Of a stretch of 64,000 nucleotides of DNA, positions 44,524 through 56,384 are shown piece by piece (the stretch's first letter is position 1; each line of letters begins with the position of its first letter). Source of the DNA: Microvelia longipes. Its lineage: Eukaryota; Arthropoda; Insecta; Hemiptera; Veliidae. The notes beneath the pieces are model-generated. The model did no database searches. It was not told the origin of the DNA and saw nothing but the letters and a program-made list of their open reading frames with translations. A program made the position numbers and the translations under genes. The DNA lies in NCBI GenBank assembly GCA_018340805.1, contig JACMZG010001870.1, positions 45,215,394-45,279,393 of the forward strand, given 5' to 3'.

Positions 44524-45780
44524 ATGATAGTCTCATTTGATGTGAAATCCCTTTTCACAAATGTACCTCTACTAGAAGTTTACAAACTTATTCGACTTAA
44601 TTGGGACCAGATAGTAACTGAGACTCCAATCAAATCCCCGGATTTATTCTTAGAATGTATACAGTTTTGTTGTAATAATACCTTCTTTACTTGTGACAAT
44701 AAGCTATACAAGCAACTTGATGGACTCCCAATGGGTGGGAGTATGTCGGTCAACTTAAGTGGAATTTTCCTAAACCACCTTCTGGCTAAAGTATTAAACA
44801 AAACTAGATACAAACCTAAATTCATTTGCAAATATATAGACGATTTGTTTCTGATAATCAAATCTAGACACATTGATTTTTTGAAAAATGATCTGAATGG
44901 ATGTTTCCCTAACTTTGAATTCACTGTGGAACGAGAGGAAAACAATCAGCTCACCTTTCTAGATGTTAAGGTAATCAAAACTCCTGAAGGCTACCTTAAA
45001 ACCATGTGGACCAACAAAGAGGTGAAGGGTAATCGTTTTTTAAATTATAGATCTAATCATCCGATTAGTCAAATTCATAACACAGCCATTAACTTTAATA
45101 AACGGGCTATAAATCTAACTGATGAAGACTACCTACCTCAAGTTAAAACAGTGGTGTACCAAAAACTTATGGATAATTTTTTTCCTTTAAAACTTATTAG
45201 ATCATTGTGGTACAAATCTAACTCCATTAACAACAACAACAACAGTCAATTAACCCGTGACCCGTCCACTAATAACAATAGAATTATTTATTCAAGTTTA
45301 ACTTATGTCAAGGGTCTGTCACATGCGATAAGCAGAACTTTTAAAGACTTTGACTGCCCAGAAATTAAATTTGGTCTAAAATCAATTAATAAAATAGGGA
45401 ATTCCTATTACACGCCTCTTAAAGATAAATACTCTCGAGATGAAACTATGGGCTTTATATATAAAGTACCGTGTTCTAATTGTCCTGGTCGTTACATTGG
45501 AGAGTCACGACAGACTTGGGCCAATAGAAAATCCCAACACCAAGCAGATGTCAATTCCACTCATGATAAGACAGCTCTAGCATCGCATGCCCATAAACTC
45601 AAACATAGTTTCAACTTCGATGATGTAGAAATATTAGATAAGGAAAATAACAACCGCAAACGTCTATTATTAGAGGCCTTGCACATCTCTACTGAAACGA
45701 ACAACATCAATTTTAAAAGAGATGCCAAGGATTTCAATAAATACTATGCAGGCATAATCAAGAACTATTCTAATGACTAA
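44524..45780 (+). CDS. Penelope-like retroelement RT plus GIY-YIG endonuclease
   Basis: The open 418-codon frame has RT motifs SFDVKSLFTNVPL (residues 4-16), LDGLPMGGSMSVNLSGIFLN (65-84), KYIDDLFL with catalytic DD (103-110) and NQLTFLDVKV (141-150). It ends in a GIY-YIG nuclease: IYKVPCSNC with a CxxC (312-320), RYIGES (323-328), the Arg-His region WANRKSQH (332-339) and LEALHI with the likely catalytic Glu near 384. This RT/GIY-YIG pairing is specific to Penelope-like elements, which prime on chromosomal ends or nicks. The ATG used is simply the first in the open frame; the true start is upstream in the broken N-terminal part. In the part kept, catalytic residues look intact. Confidence 0.95.
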   Translation: MIVSFDVKSLFTNVPLLEVYKLIRLNWDQIVTETPIKSPDLFLECIQFCCNNTFFTCDNKLYKQLDGLPMGGSMSVNLSGIFLNHLLAKVLNKTRYKPKFICKYIDDLFLIIKSRHIDFLKNDLNGCFPNFEFTVEREENNQLTFLDVKVIKTPEGYLKTMWTNKEVKGNRFLNYRSNHPISQIHNTAINFNKRAINLTDEDYLPQVKTVVYQKLMDNFFPLKLIRSLWYKSNSINNNNNSQLTRDPSTNNNRIIYSSLTYVKGLSHAISRTFKDFDCPEIKFGLKSINKIGNSYYTPLKDKYSRDETMGFIYKVPCSNCPGRYIGESRQTWANRKSQHQADVNSTHDKTALASHAHKLKHSFNFDDVEILDKENNNRKRLLLEALHISTETNNINFKRDAKDFNKYYAGIIKNYSND

Positions 45781-46380
45781 ACTTATCTTCCTTTTCCTTT
45801 TAGCAGACATTCTTGTTTATAACATATTAACTTTAGCTTTTTAACCTTTAAAATAATTTTTCATTTTATCATTTCCTGTACTTATCTCTGCTTAACCATT
45901 TCATTTTTAATTATTAGTTTTTTTTAAAATTTTTTTATTAAATTTGGTTATTGTTGTGTAGTATTGGTAGTAATAGTAGATTGTAGTGTAGATATGCACT
46001 TCGATTTTTGCATGTTTAATAGTAAGTTAGCATCTTATAATATTTTTGTTTTGATTAGCCTTATCAGTTTTTACTCACCTTCTTTTTTATGAGTTATTTT
46101 CAATTGGTAATTTATTGCTATTATTTTTAGGTATGTGTAACATTATTCAGATCTTGATTTTAACTTAGTTAGACTATCCTAACGGTATGTAACTTTTTTC
46201 TTAATTTTTAACAGCATGACTAGTTTTTTTGATTTCCCTGTTTATTGTGAATTATTCACTATTTAAGGTTTTTATTTTTAGGTATTGACGTGTAACATGA
46301 ATATGCTCAGTGTGGAGCGAAATATAGTTCAATAAAACAATATTCACTTGTCTCATTTGTGCCCACTCATCACTACTATA
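45781..46380 (+). other. Penelope-like element 3' region
   Basis: T-rich sequence leads to TGAATATGCTCAGTGTGGAG then CGAAATATAG and AATAAAAC near 46292-46340. The GCTC/GAGC stem followed by CGAAA recalls stem II and the GAAA box of hammerheads found in Penelope termini, with the CTGATGA half replaced by TGAATAT. The element probably ends near 46380. No long terminal repeat with the 5' side could be confirmed by eye. Confidence 0.4.
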
Positions 46381-47340
46381 CTATAAATCATTAATTTATT
46401 TATTAATGAGATATTGTATCTCATACATACAATATTGTATCACATATCATATATTCTGAAGATGGCCACAATGATGACTGAATAATTAAAACAAAATAAA
46501 TTTTGTAACTTATAGAATTAAAGCCTACTTTTACCTAGTAATTTAAAAAAAAATTAGGTATCCGATTTTTTGAGGTTTGGGCCATAAAAAGGGGGGGTTG
46601 TTTTCCTTGTGAATGTTCACCCTAATTGGTTATTTAACACTTTTAAACCGTTAAGTTTCCCGCATATATTTTCCTGAATTAATAATCTATTAAGTCGAAA
46701 TTAACAAATTGCAAAATTTTGTTTATCAATAAGTCATACTCTTATGAGCGTTTGTATATCTTACTTTTTTATACTTCATTATTTTATTTTAAAAAAATAA
46801 AAAAAAACGCACAGACGATATAATCCTAAAATATATTCCTATATTCTTATGGATTTTAAATATTTTATGTTTCTTTTTTTTTAACTTCATAACTTGAAAA
46901 TGTCTTTATTATAAAAATCTAGTCAATGAAGTAAAAATTAAAACCTGATTTGTTCAACTTTACAGAACAAGGACTTACTTAAAGGTTTTTAAAAACTTGT
47001 TTATAAAGTGTTAAGTTTTATTTAGCTATATAAAAAATATTAACTATGTTAAAAGAGCAATTACTAATCAGTTATTAGTCAGTTTGTTAACTTGAGAACG
47101 TGATTAGAAAGCAAATTAAGCTTAGTATGTAATGGAAGAAGCTAGAATACCTGTACAATCATAGTAAAGATAATAGAACAATTTTTAAACTGTCTAGAGA
47201 ATTGCATAGGATAGAACTTAAATATAGTACTTATATAGTACATAATATTTATATAGTAATATAATATAGTACATAAGATACTTAAATAAAGTAAGTTAAA
47301 ATTCAATAGATGATACATTAAAAATTACACACACACATAT
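46381..47340. other. No gene seen
   Basis: AT-rich. GAAGATGGCCACAATGATGA at 46456 is again Penelope-terminus-like but weak. Confidence 0.45.
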
Positions 47341-47341
47341 G

Positions 47342-47389
<48 letters not shown>

Positions 47390-47567
47390 CTTATATATAA
47401 TATATATATATAATATATATACTAATATAACTTATATATATATAAGTTGACGACTGGAAGTTCAAATACCTAATATTTCTCGTGACGTAACTAGACCATG
47501 CTAAAAAATATTGGGACCTTTGCACACTGTACCTAGCCCAGGAAGGGACTCACTGATCAAGAATATA

Positions 47568-47641
<74 letters not shown>
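47341..47641. repeat. Two (AT)n tracts, the second ending in (TG)n
   Basis: AT runs at 47341-47440 and 47564-47641 flank 120 bp of unique sequence. A TGTGTGTGGTGTGTG run follows to about 47680. Confidence 0.9.
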
Positions 47642-47644
<3 letters not shown>

Positions 47645-47679
47645 CGTGTGTGTGGTGTGTGTGATTGGTGTGTGTGTAT

Positions 47680-48130
47680 GTACCTATGAACGAGATTTTA
47701 GTGTCCTAGATGTTGCTAATGACGCGAACCCTATTGTTTATAAAATATGTGTTACGTTATTAACCCACAATTATGACACCACAAACATTTCAAAAAACCA
47801 CAAATCTATATTTAGTGTTTAGATTAGGCTGATTTTTTTACACATACGTATACTACTATTAATGGTTAACAAAAATACGAAGTTCCATTTTATTATCAGT
47901 ATTAGTTCTAGTTTTATTGATTGACATATATAAATCAAACAAAACAATATGTTAATAATTAACATAATGTAAACAAATCAAGTTATTACTCTAATACCTT
48001 TGAAAATTCGCTTTATATCGCGGCAGTTTGCCACTTATATAAACTAGTAATTTGACGAACTGATAAAGTACAACAACCATGTGGCCGCGAAACGGCCACA
48101 ACAAGAGGCCGAAGGCCTCTTGTTTTTCTG
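47680..48130 (+). repeat. RepC interspersed repeat, copy 2 (best 3' hairpins)
   Basis: The 3' end has two perfect hairpins in a row: GTGGCCG/CGGCCAC with loop CGAAA (48081-48099), and CAAGAGGC/GCCTCTTG with loop CGAAG (48102-48122). They are followed directly by TTTTT. Upstream are ATTATGACACC-like RepA-related text and the shared CCACTTATATAAACTAGTAA block. Confidence 0.65.
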
Positions 48131-48517
48131 TACGGAGACTTCAAAAAAAATTATGACACCTACACTGTATATAAAATCGTTAATCTCCTAGTAGGTTAAG
48201 GGTTTTTTACTTCCTAGAGAGATAAAGTAAACACTTCAATAGTTAGTCGTTAAAAGTGCCGATATTATCCCTTTAGTCAAGTAAAACACCAAATTTTTCG
48301 TAAAAGTCAGTTGGTAATTAATAATTATCAATATAATCATTTAATTGCTTTTTATTATTAATAAAATAGTAGAATACTAAACATAAGTATAAGTCTTTCA
48401 CCGACCACACACATATCAATTCAATGATATAAAAAGAAAAAGACGAATATAAAGATTACATTTTAATGTCAGTATCAGTATAAAGAAGATTGTTTTTAAA
48501 AAATCAGCCTTTTGAAT
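48131..48517. other. No gene seen
   Basis: No supported feature. Confidence 0.5.
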
Positions 48518-48839
48518 CATAGAGATATATTACTAGAGGGGCCCTATTGGTTGAATTTTGAAACATCGAAAAAGTAACCTGACCACATTCGATTATCATT
48601 TTCATCAAATAAACAGAACAAAAAACAGTAAATTATATATTAGAATGTTTAAAATACAAATCACAACACAAACAATCTGTGGGAAGCCCAAAACAATTGA
48701 TTAATTATTATAACCTCAACTCCCTCTTGGAGGAGGTTTTAATGAGGTTACACAGAGCCCCTGAGAGCCCCACTAAAAATGTTTCAGACCTCTCAATGTA
48801 TTAAGATAGGCTATGCCCTCTCTAGTATATATCTCTATG
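48518..48839 (-). mobile_element. hAT-type MITE, second copy with 8-bp target duplication
   Basis: The termini CATAGAGATATATTACTAGA and its near complement CTAGTATATATCTCTATG face each other. Both flanks read TTTTGAAT, a perfect 8-bp target duplication. The 322-bp body is the inverted relative of 23530..23813, including GGGGCTCTCAG and GGCATAGCCTATCT blocks on the minus strand. Confidence 0.88.
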
Positions 48840-49799
48840 TTTTGAATTGTCACCTACTTCTGAACAAACTGCATATGCTCCACGACTGAAGTGTTTTTCC
48901 TTGGCAATATTTACTGCCTCGCTTCGTTCGACAGAACATGTAATTGCCGTGATTAAAAAAAACCTCACTTCACGGCCTAATAGCACAATACATTATGATT
49001 GACGTTTTCGCAATAAATGCAAGCCAGCAAAGTAAGAATAATTTTAAAATAAAAACAAATTAAAAAGAACAACTTGCTAAACGGCATTAACATTATTTAT
49101 TAATAATCCAAGAATCCAGGTTTGGTCATCAATCCGTCGGCCTGATTTTAGTATTTCTAGTTTTTATTAATTCCAGATTTCTAACTGGCCTTTTTAAGAA
49201 GATGCTTTTTTTTAATATTCCAGTTTTTTAGTAACATTTCTTTACATATATCATTATTAATATTTAAAAAAAACTGATAAACTTTTAAATCATTTAAGTA
49301 AAATTGAATAATAAAAATATAAAACTTTGTTGTAAAATTATTTAAATTTATTTTTAGAAACAAAGTATATCGTTATTAGCAGTCATACTTGATTCTTTAA
49401 GTTTCACATTTATTTATTGCAAGCGTCACGATATTTTAAAACAAATCGACATTCTTGTAAAAAAATATAAAAAAAAGTTAAAAACAAATATAAAAACGCT
49501 CTTACAATACTATGTTGAATGAATTCCACTTTATTTATAAAACCGGATATTTTAGAAAAAAATTAAACTTATTTTTCAGATTGTATTTGAATAAAAAAAT
49601 ATTTTTATTTAAAAAGATCTGTTATTTATAAAAGTATAAAATTTTTATATTATCGCTTTAATAGTTTTAATCTGAAATGCAAATTATTAAAAGATTACGA
49701 ACTTATTAAAAAAATAATTATTTTAAAATTATTTGAAACTCCCAAAACTCCAAGAATAAATTTAATGCAGTCATCAGAATCAAAAACAAATTTACTACA
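48840..49799. other. No gene seen
   Basis: AT-rich; a 60-codon Asn/Lys-rich reverse frame is not supported. Confidence 0.5.
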
Positions 49800-50415
49800 C
49801 TCATTCTTATCACTTCGGAATCGCTTATCTCTCCCTAAGATGGATGTACTTGTCGTATTGAAACGAAACGTGAAGTACTTATTTATTGTGCAAAGGTACA
49901 CATTCGCACCGAATTTCAAGTAAATAAGATAATTATTTAATTATTTACAAATTTAAAAAAATAATATACAAGTCATTCAATAACAATTTAACTTATGCTG
50001 ATAATGAAATGAAACTTGGCACATAGGTCAATCTTATACATGGCTACATGTGTGCAAAATGTCAATTTTTTGGGTTTTATGATTTTTTGAAATTTTAATG
50101 GTAAAAAGTAATTGTAAAGTAATTTTTGTGGGTAAATGACGTCACAAACAATTATTTTCCAGATAGAACAACTATACACCTATAGACTAATTTTTTAACT
50201 CTTTAACTTAAATACACTGGGATCTACGATGATATTACACACCCACACACACACACAAATAGACAGACAGACAGACAACTTAGTGAAAACAACTCAGGAG
50301 GTCTTAAAACTACCTGAAACGAATATTTCCTGTGACATCCCGGTTTATGATTTTTTTGCAAACACAATACTTTTCCTATACACTTACGGTATATAAAAAA
50401 AAGTAAAAATGGGAA
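49800..50415 (-). repeat. RepA interspersed repeat, copy d
   Basis: TCGTATTGAAACGAAACGTG, AAACTTGGCACATAGGTCAA, GTGGGTAAATGACGTCACAA and CTATACACTTACGGTATATA follow the copy c order. The right-end GAGCGAAGCGAGTC part is reduced. Confidence 0.65.
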
Positions 50416-50550
50416 AGAAAGGAGCACCCGGGAAAACAGGAAAATTAAGAATATGATAAAAAGTATAGTACATATAGTACATTTGTTGCATGCAACACGC
50501 CTTTGAAGATTAAAATTAAAATATAAGAATGCCATTGACAGACTTGATAT

Positions 50551-50599
50551 ATATATATATATATATAATATATATATATATATAATATATATATATAAT

Positions 50600-50642
<43 letters not shown>

Positions 50643-50660
50643 TGTGTGTGTGTGGTGTGT
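50551..50660. repeat. (AT)n and (GT)n microsatellite
   Basis: AT tracts with breaks followed by a (GT)n run. Confidence 0.95.
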
Positions 50661-51269
50661 AATTATACAGAGCTTGTAATAATGATTATAAAAAACTTAA
50701 GATGTACTTAATGTATTAGTTATTAATTCTAAACACATGTAGGTAGCCGTGTTCTTCCATATATGTATGTGTCTTCTGCAAGTTATTATATTTGTATTAA
50801 ATTATGTGTGTAAATTATGTTACTATATGATGTCAGACAGCAAAGATATTCAAAAATGTAATATTTGTGTTAATTTATCCTAAAAGTTGTTAAAAAAGGA
50901 AAATATATTATTTTGATGCCGGGGTCCGCAAGCTGCATGTATTTCTTCTGAAATTCTTACTTTTTCGTTCAACAATCTTTTTCTTGCTTTAGTTTTCGCT
51001 TTAAGCAGCATATTACTGAAAAAAACTCATTTTCTCAATTTTTCAAAGAATATGCACATTTTATCACATAGATCAGAGTTACGCAAACATCTTAGCCTTG
51101 CACTCACCCATTTTATTAAAATGGTTATGGGCATATCTTATTTTGTTTTACCCCCCCCCCCCTCATTTCAAATTGGGATTAGACCTTCCTTAAATGTGTT
51201 TTAGACCTAAAACTATCCCAGAAGACTGCATGCCCCTCGATATCTTTATTTACTTTTCTAGAAAAAGAT
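50661..51269. other. No gene seen
   Basis: Contains a C11 run at about 51151 and GGGGTCCGCAAGC (50923), which recurs as GGAGGTCCGCAAGCC at 59526. Confidence 0.45.
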
Positions 51270-51810
51270 AGAGGGACTTTCTGAATGAAACACATTGAAT
51301 TCCAAACAGAAATAACACTCAGATAAAAGGACTTTCTAGTGAAACAACCTGTATTAAAAAAAATTGAAACGAAAGTTCAGATAGAGGGACTTTCTGATGA
51401 AACACCTTGAATTCCAAACAGAAACAGCACTCAGATAAAAGGACTTTCTAGTGAAACAACTTGTATTAAAAAAAATTGAAACGAAAGTTCAGATAGAGGG
51501 ACTTTCCAGTAAAATACCTTTGTATTCAAAACAGAAACAAAACTCAGATAAAAGGACTTTCCAGTAAAATACCTTTGTATTCAAAACAGAAACAAAACTC
51601 AGATAAAGGGACTTTCCAGTAAAATACCTTTGTATTCAAAACAGAAACAAAACTCAGATAAAGGGACTTTCCAGTAAATACCTTTGTATTCAAACAGAAA
51701 CAAAAATCAGATAAAGGGACTTTCCAGTAAAATACCTTGTATTCAAAACAGAAACAAAACTAGATAAAGGACTTTCCAGTAAAATACCTTTGTATTCAAA
51801 ACAGAAAAAC
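51270..51810 (+). repeat. About 53-bp minisatellite, 10 units
   Basis: Units read GATAAAGGGACTTTCCAGTA, AAATACCTTTGTATTCAAAA, CAGAAACAAAACTCA. The first third alternates between two diverged unit types (GAATTCCAAACAGAAA and GTATTAAAAAAAATTGAAAC), and the later part is uniform. This points to a later local expansion of one type. Confidence 0.9.
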
Positions 51811-53270
51811 TCAAGTTATTTTATTTTCATAATTAGTTAAATTCATAAATAAGGTTTTATATTTTCTGAATTTAAAAATATCAGTTATAAAATGAAATTA
51901 AATCGTTATATATATTAAAAATCATGTATACACAAAATGTATGTATACATTATAAATAGTTGAAAATAAAGGATAACAAAAACCAAGAATTCAATACTCA
52001 CAATAGTGTTGAACACAAAATGAAATAATTATTGTGCGAAAATGTTATTTAACTTAGTTTTGGGTTGACATATATAATTTTCAGATTTTGGGTTGACATA
52101 TATAAGTTTGAGGTTATGGGTTGACATAAATAATTTTCAGACAAAAATTTATAATTAAAATTAAAATTATTAATTATTTTTTATTAATTAATTTTTTTAA
52201 CTATCATTTCATGCAAGGATATAGCTTAATTGTATTTCAGATATCATTTACATTACGTAAAAAAACCCTCCTGGATATAAAATAATCATAAAAGAAAAAC
52301 AGTTAATTTTTTAGGATGTTTGTTTTTCAGTCCATATTCAGTTTTAGTAGAGTTTCCCTATTTTGGATAGATCAATAAAATAAAATAAATCTTTATTTAG
52401 TCTTATTCGTTTAAAAGTTCAAGTTAATTAATGTAAAAATTATTATAAAATGAACCAATATAATTTAAAGAGCGATATATATAAATTAAATTTAATAAAT
52501 AATAGAAAGTTACATTTAACACTAAGAAAAAATGAGGTAAAACTGCTTAAAAAAGGTGAAGAGGCTTAATAGAATAATTTCTTAACTCAAAAAGAATCTT
52601 TATTCTATATGGACATATCCGGCCGCCACTGCCAACATGATAATGAGATAGACACTCCCAATTAAATACAAATTACAAAACTTCAATAACTATATATGTT
52701 CATCATTTATTTAAAAATGGCATTTTAAAATTTTAAAATTGTCTACAAAACGTTTTAAGATGACAAAACAACAAATTAAAAACTAATTGTGTTTATTAAG
52801 TTTATCCACTAACTAAACATTGAAACAAATATATTTAGAAATGTAAACATTAAATTAGTAAGTAAGTAATACTATAAAATACATTCTTTCATTGCCGGGA
52901 GAATTCATTTCTAATTAGCGACCCACGACTCCTCATGTCTGCCAACCTTTTCATAATTTATAAAAAGTTTTAATAGGTTGTAGGTTGCACTGATTTTTTT
53001 ATTCTTTTATTAATTATATTAAACAGCTGTGAGATTTGTTTATTCATTCGGATTCAACAGCTTAAGAAGGTTAAGTTGAATATTAAAAAGGAGATTTTAA
53101 TATACTTTTTTATATTAGGAATATTAAATACGTCGAGTTATTATTCATAAGATTCCTATATGGTTTTAAATAAACGCCGCTGGTTTACAAAAATTAAATT
53201 ATTTCTGCTTCCAGATTCCTTATAAAAATGACGGACTCACTGAGGAACATACTCTAATAATAATGCTCGT
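51811..53270. other. No gene seen; three GGGTTGACATATATAA units
   Basis: At 52062-52142 a roughly 35-bp unit containing GGGTTGACATATATAA occurs three times. The rest is AT-rich with no supported feature. Confidence 0.5.
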
Positions 53271-53273
53271 TTT

Positions 53274-53325
53274 AGGGCCTTTCGGCCCTTCAGGGTATTC
53301 GCCCTGCAGAAACCACCTAGGGTGG
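53274..53325 (-). ncRNA. Cluster of three GC-rich hairpins
   Basis: AGGGCC/GGCCCT with loop TTTC (GAAA, a GNRA tetraloop, on the minus strand) is followed after one base by CAGGG/CCCTG with a 6-nt loop. Six bases later comes CCACC/GGTGG with loop TAG. Three stems in 52 bp of otherwise AT-rich DNA suggest a folded RNA element. No known family is recognised; the strand is chosen only from the GAAA loop. Confidence 0.4.
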
Positions 53326-54655
53326 GTCACATCTACTATGCTCAAAGTAAAGCAATACTCTATTCCGTTATAATCTTTACTCCCAAATAAAGAATTTTAA
53401 AGCACTTCAATAACTTTACATCCTTATCTAACAAACGCGACTCATTTTTACTTAATTATACTTATATATACTTAATTATATTTCTTGAAAAAACACTTCA
53501 AATGAGAAAGAAGTGTTAATTAAAGAAATAGTGTTAATTGGAGATTACGAGAGTGCGTAAACCTATATTATCAGAATAGACGGTAAACAAAAAGACTAGT
53601 GATAAGATCATCAAGATCAAGTGATCTGGAAGTGATAAGATCAGTTTCCGTAAGGTACCACAACATTACTTAATCCTACTAGAGTGTAACAAGAAAAATA
53701 CTAGACACTCCAAACTCCTATCGGAGTACATATCTATAATGTACTCTACAAACAGCAGGCATTTTTCAGTCATATTGAATCAATTTATACAAAACAGATA
53801 ATTAATTAATAATGAATAAATAAAATAGATAATAATTAAAACTTATTTTTAAAAAAATACTTAATTTGAGACAAAATAGTCGAATGTAAAATCTAAGGCC
53901 AGCGGGAAAAGCACATGAGTCATTTTTTTTATACAATTAAAGTATTTCTCGAACCTTACTTAACCAACCTTAAAAACCACTTAAGTCAAAACTATCGTTA
54001 AATAAGATAAATGAGTAAAAATACATTATGGCTAAATCCAAATTTTTATCAATTTGATAAAATTATAATTAATAATTATAATTATTATAATAATGACTTA
54101 TGTGTTTTTTTTCCGCCGACCCTAGATATTTACGTGCAATTGTAATTATTACAAAAAATATAAAGAAAAATGACGTCACCAATGTGCAGTTATCGCATCA
54201 AGCTGCCCAGACAATGATAAGAGATGTTGTATTCATCCTCTATAACGGGGGACAAACAATTACAAACCTGTCTGCCGTTATAGTTTTGCCAAAAATGTTA
54301 ATGAAGTACACTCAATATGGATATATATATTATATATATATAATATACAGCAGCGTTACTTTAAAAATTTTGGGTGCTGTAGTAGTTTGAGTTATATGCT
54401 ACTACTGCGATGATCTACGAAACATTAGTTTCAGTAGATCAACATTAGGACTTCAGTCTTTAATGAATTGTTTAAAATGATCATCTACAGTGCAAGAAAC
54501 GCATCCCTTAAAGAATTTATGATAAAAAACTTAATATTTACTTTCATTTCGAGATGTTGTTTCTTACTTGTTGTGAGATGTTTTTTTAATGTTTGTTCAG
54601 TTCCTTATTGCTTCTTATAATTAGTAGTAATGGATAAATTCGTATCAAGAAGCAT
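53326..54655. other. No gene seen
   Basis: Includes a 9-bp inverted repeat, CTATAACGG/CCGTTATAG, at 54240-54283, inside an unsupported 96-codon frame. Confidence 0.45.
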
Positions 54656-54659
54656 TTGA

Positions 54660-56040
54660 AAAATCGGGTACAGAGTCCAAGGAATATTTCTAAATCACAT
54701 CAGATTCGGTACACTCAAGCTCCCTACTTCGGAGTTTATAATTTCCTACTTTCTCAGTATATAAAATTACCTATTTTATGATCCAGAACGTATTCAGACC
54801 CGCTTCGCTCGTCCTCAGAATATAAAATTAATCAATTTTACGATCCAGAACGTATTCAGACCCGCGTCGCTTGTACTCAGATAAATACAACCTTTTTATT
54901 CCCAACAGTGAACCATCCATGTGCACACCTCACTCGATACTGCTGAACAGTTTTGGCTCGACAAAAACCGTAGAAATTATAGCTGTACACGAAACTAAGT
55001 ATACAAATTTATTACGCTAAGGGATACACTTGTACCAAATTACAACTCAATTGGATTATTTTAGAGCTTTTTATAAACGTTTTATTCAATTAAAATTTAA
55101 TTAATGCTAATACTGAGATAAGTTTGCACATATGTAGGTCTTATGCACGACTGCTTGTGTACTAAGTTTGCACATATGGAGGTCTTATGCACGATTGCTT
55201 GTGTACTAAGTTTGCACATATGTAGGTCTTATGCACGACTGCTTGTGTACTAAGTTTGCACATATGTAGGTCTCATGCACGACTGCTTGTGTACTAAGTT
55301 TGCACATGTGTAGGTCTCATGCACGACTGCTTGTGTACTAAGTTTGCACATATGCAGGTCTTATGCACGATTGCTTGTGTACTAAGATTGCATATATGTA
55401 GGTCTTATGCACGATAGCTTGTGTGCTAAGTTTGCACATATGTAGGTTCTTATGCACGATTGCTTGTGTTTATGTAGGTCTTATGCACGATTGCTTGTGT
55501 ACTAGTTGCACATATGTATAGTCTTATGCGATTGCTTGTGTACTAAGTTTGCACATATGTAGGTGTTATGCACGATTGCTTGTGTGCTAAGTTTAAAATC
55601 GTTCGAAACACTTTTCCTCGTTAAATCGTTTTATGAATCATCATTTTTTTTTATAATCTATTATTGCCGATGAAAAACGTCATAAAAACATATTTTCCAA
55701 TCAGCATAACTATAAAGCTAGAGATTGATTTTTGTACAAAGTTTCAAACTCTCAAGCATAAACCCACATACACAATGAACACACAAACATAAACACACAC
55801 ACATAAACACATAACATAACATATAAACATAACCACACACACACATAAACACACAGTGTGGTACATCGATATCAGACAAACATACACGATAAAGACAGAA
55901 ATATTTGTTATAATCACTAGGGAGGCCTCCAAAGAGCACTTAAAACGAATTATTCAGGTAAAATCCTTAATTCTGATTGTTTTTGTTAAGACAATACTTT
56001 TTCTTTATACCTACGGTTTAATAAGGAAAAGTTATAATTT
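54660..56040 (-). repeat. RepA interspersed repeat, copy e (44-bp array expanded)
   Basis: AAATCGGGTACAGAGTCCAA starts the RepA right end, with two CAGACCCGCTTCGCTCGTCC-type units. It continues to the 44-bp array, then AAAAACGTCATAAAAACATA, AAAGCTAGAGATTGATTTTT, and the left end CTACGGTTTAATAAGGAAAA. The length is about 1.4 kb against about 0.74 kb for copy c, the extra being the array and a diverged middle. Confidence 0.7.
55095..55600 (+). repeat. 44-bp minisatellite inside RepA copy e, about 11 units
   Basis: Units read CTAAGTTTGCACATATGTAG, GTCTTATGCACGATTGCTTG, TGTA. Single diverged counterparts occur at the same place in copies c (36585-36625) and d (50012-50065). Confidence 0.9.
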
Positions 56041-56384
56041 AAAAATCAATTTAATTTATAAGTTCATGAGCAAAACCTCTATACGCGATCGCTGAAGCAT
56101 TAACTCCAGTTAAATAAATGAACAACAAACGACTTCAAAAGATAAACTGAACATTAAGATTAAAATCAACTTTATTAAATGCAAATAATAAAATTAATAA
56201 AAATTTAAATTAAAAGTCTGAGGTCATTTATAGAAGTTAAGTATTAAGACTTAAGACAGCTTTAAAAAGTATAAATTCCAAAGATAACTTCGATTAAATT
56301 TGCCAATACAATTTAATAGTAATTATCTAATATGAGTGAGCTAAAATATAATATTATACATACACACAGACATACAAATATATA
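56041..56384. other. No gene seen
   Basis: No supported feature. Confidence 0.5.

Noticed and set aside
48060..48095. Hammerhead core in RepC (CTGATAA ... CGAAAC)
   Set aside because: The box is CUGAUAA, the two boxes are separated by 20 nt with no stem, and the GAAA is better explained as a hairpin loop.
54100..54390. 96-codon plus-strand frame
   Set aside because: No recognised domain; it ends in an AT repeat and overlaps an inverted repeat; no splice or promoter support.
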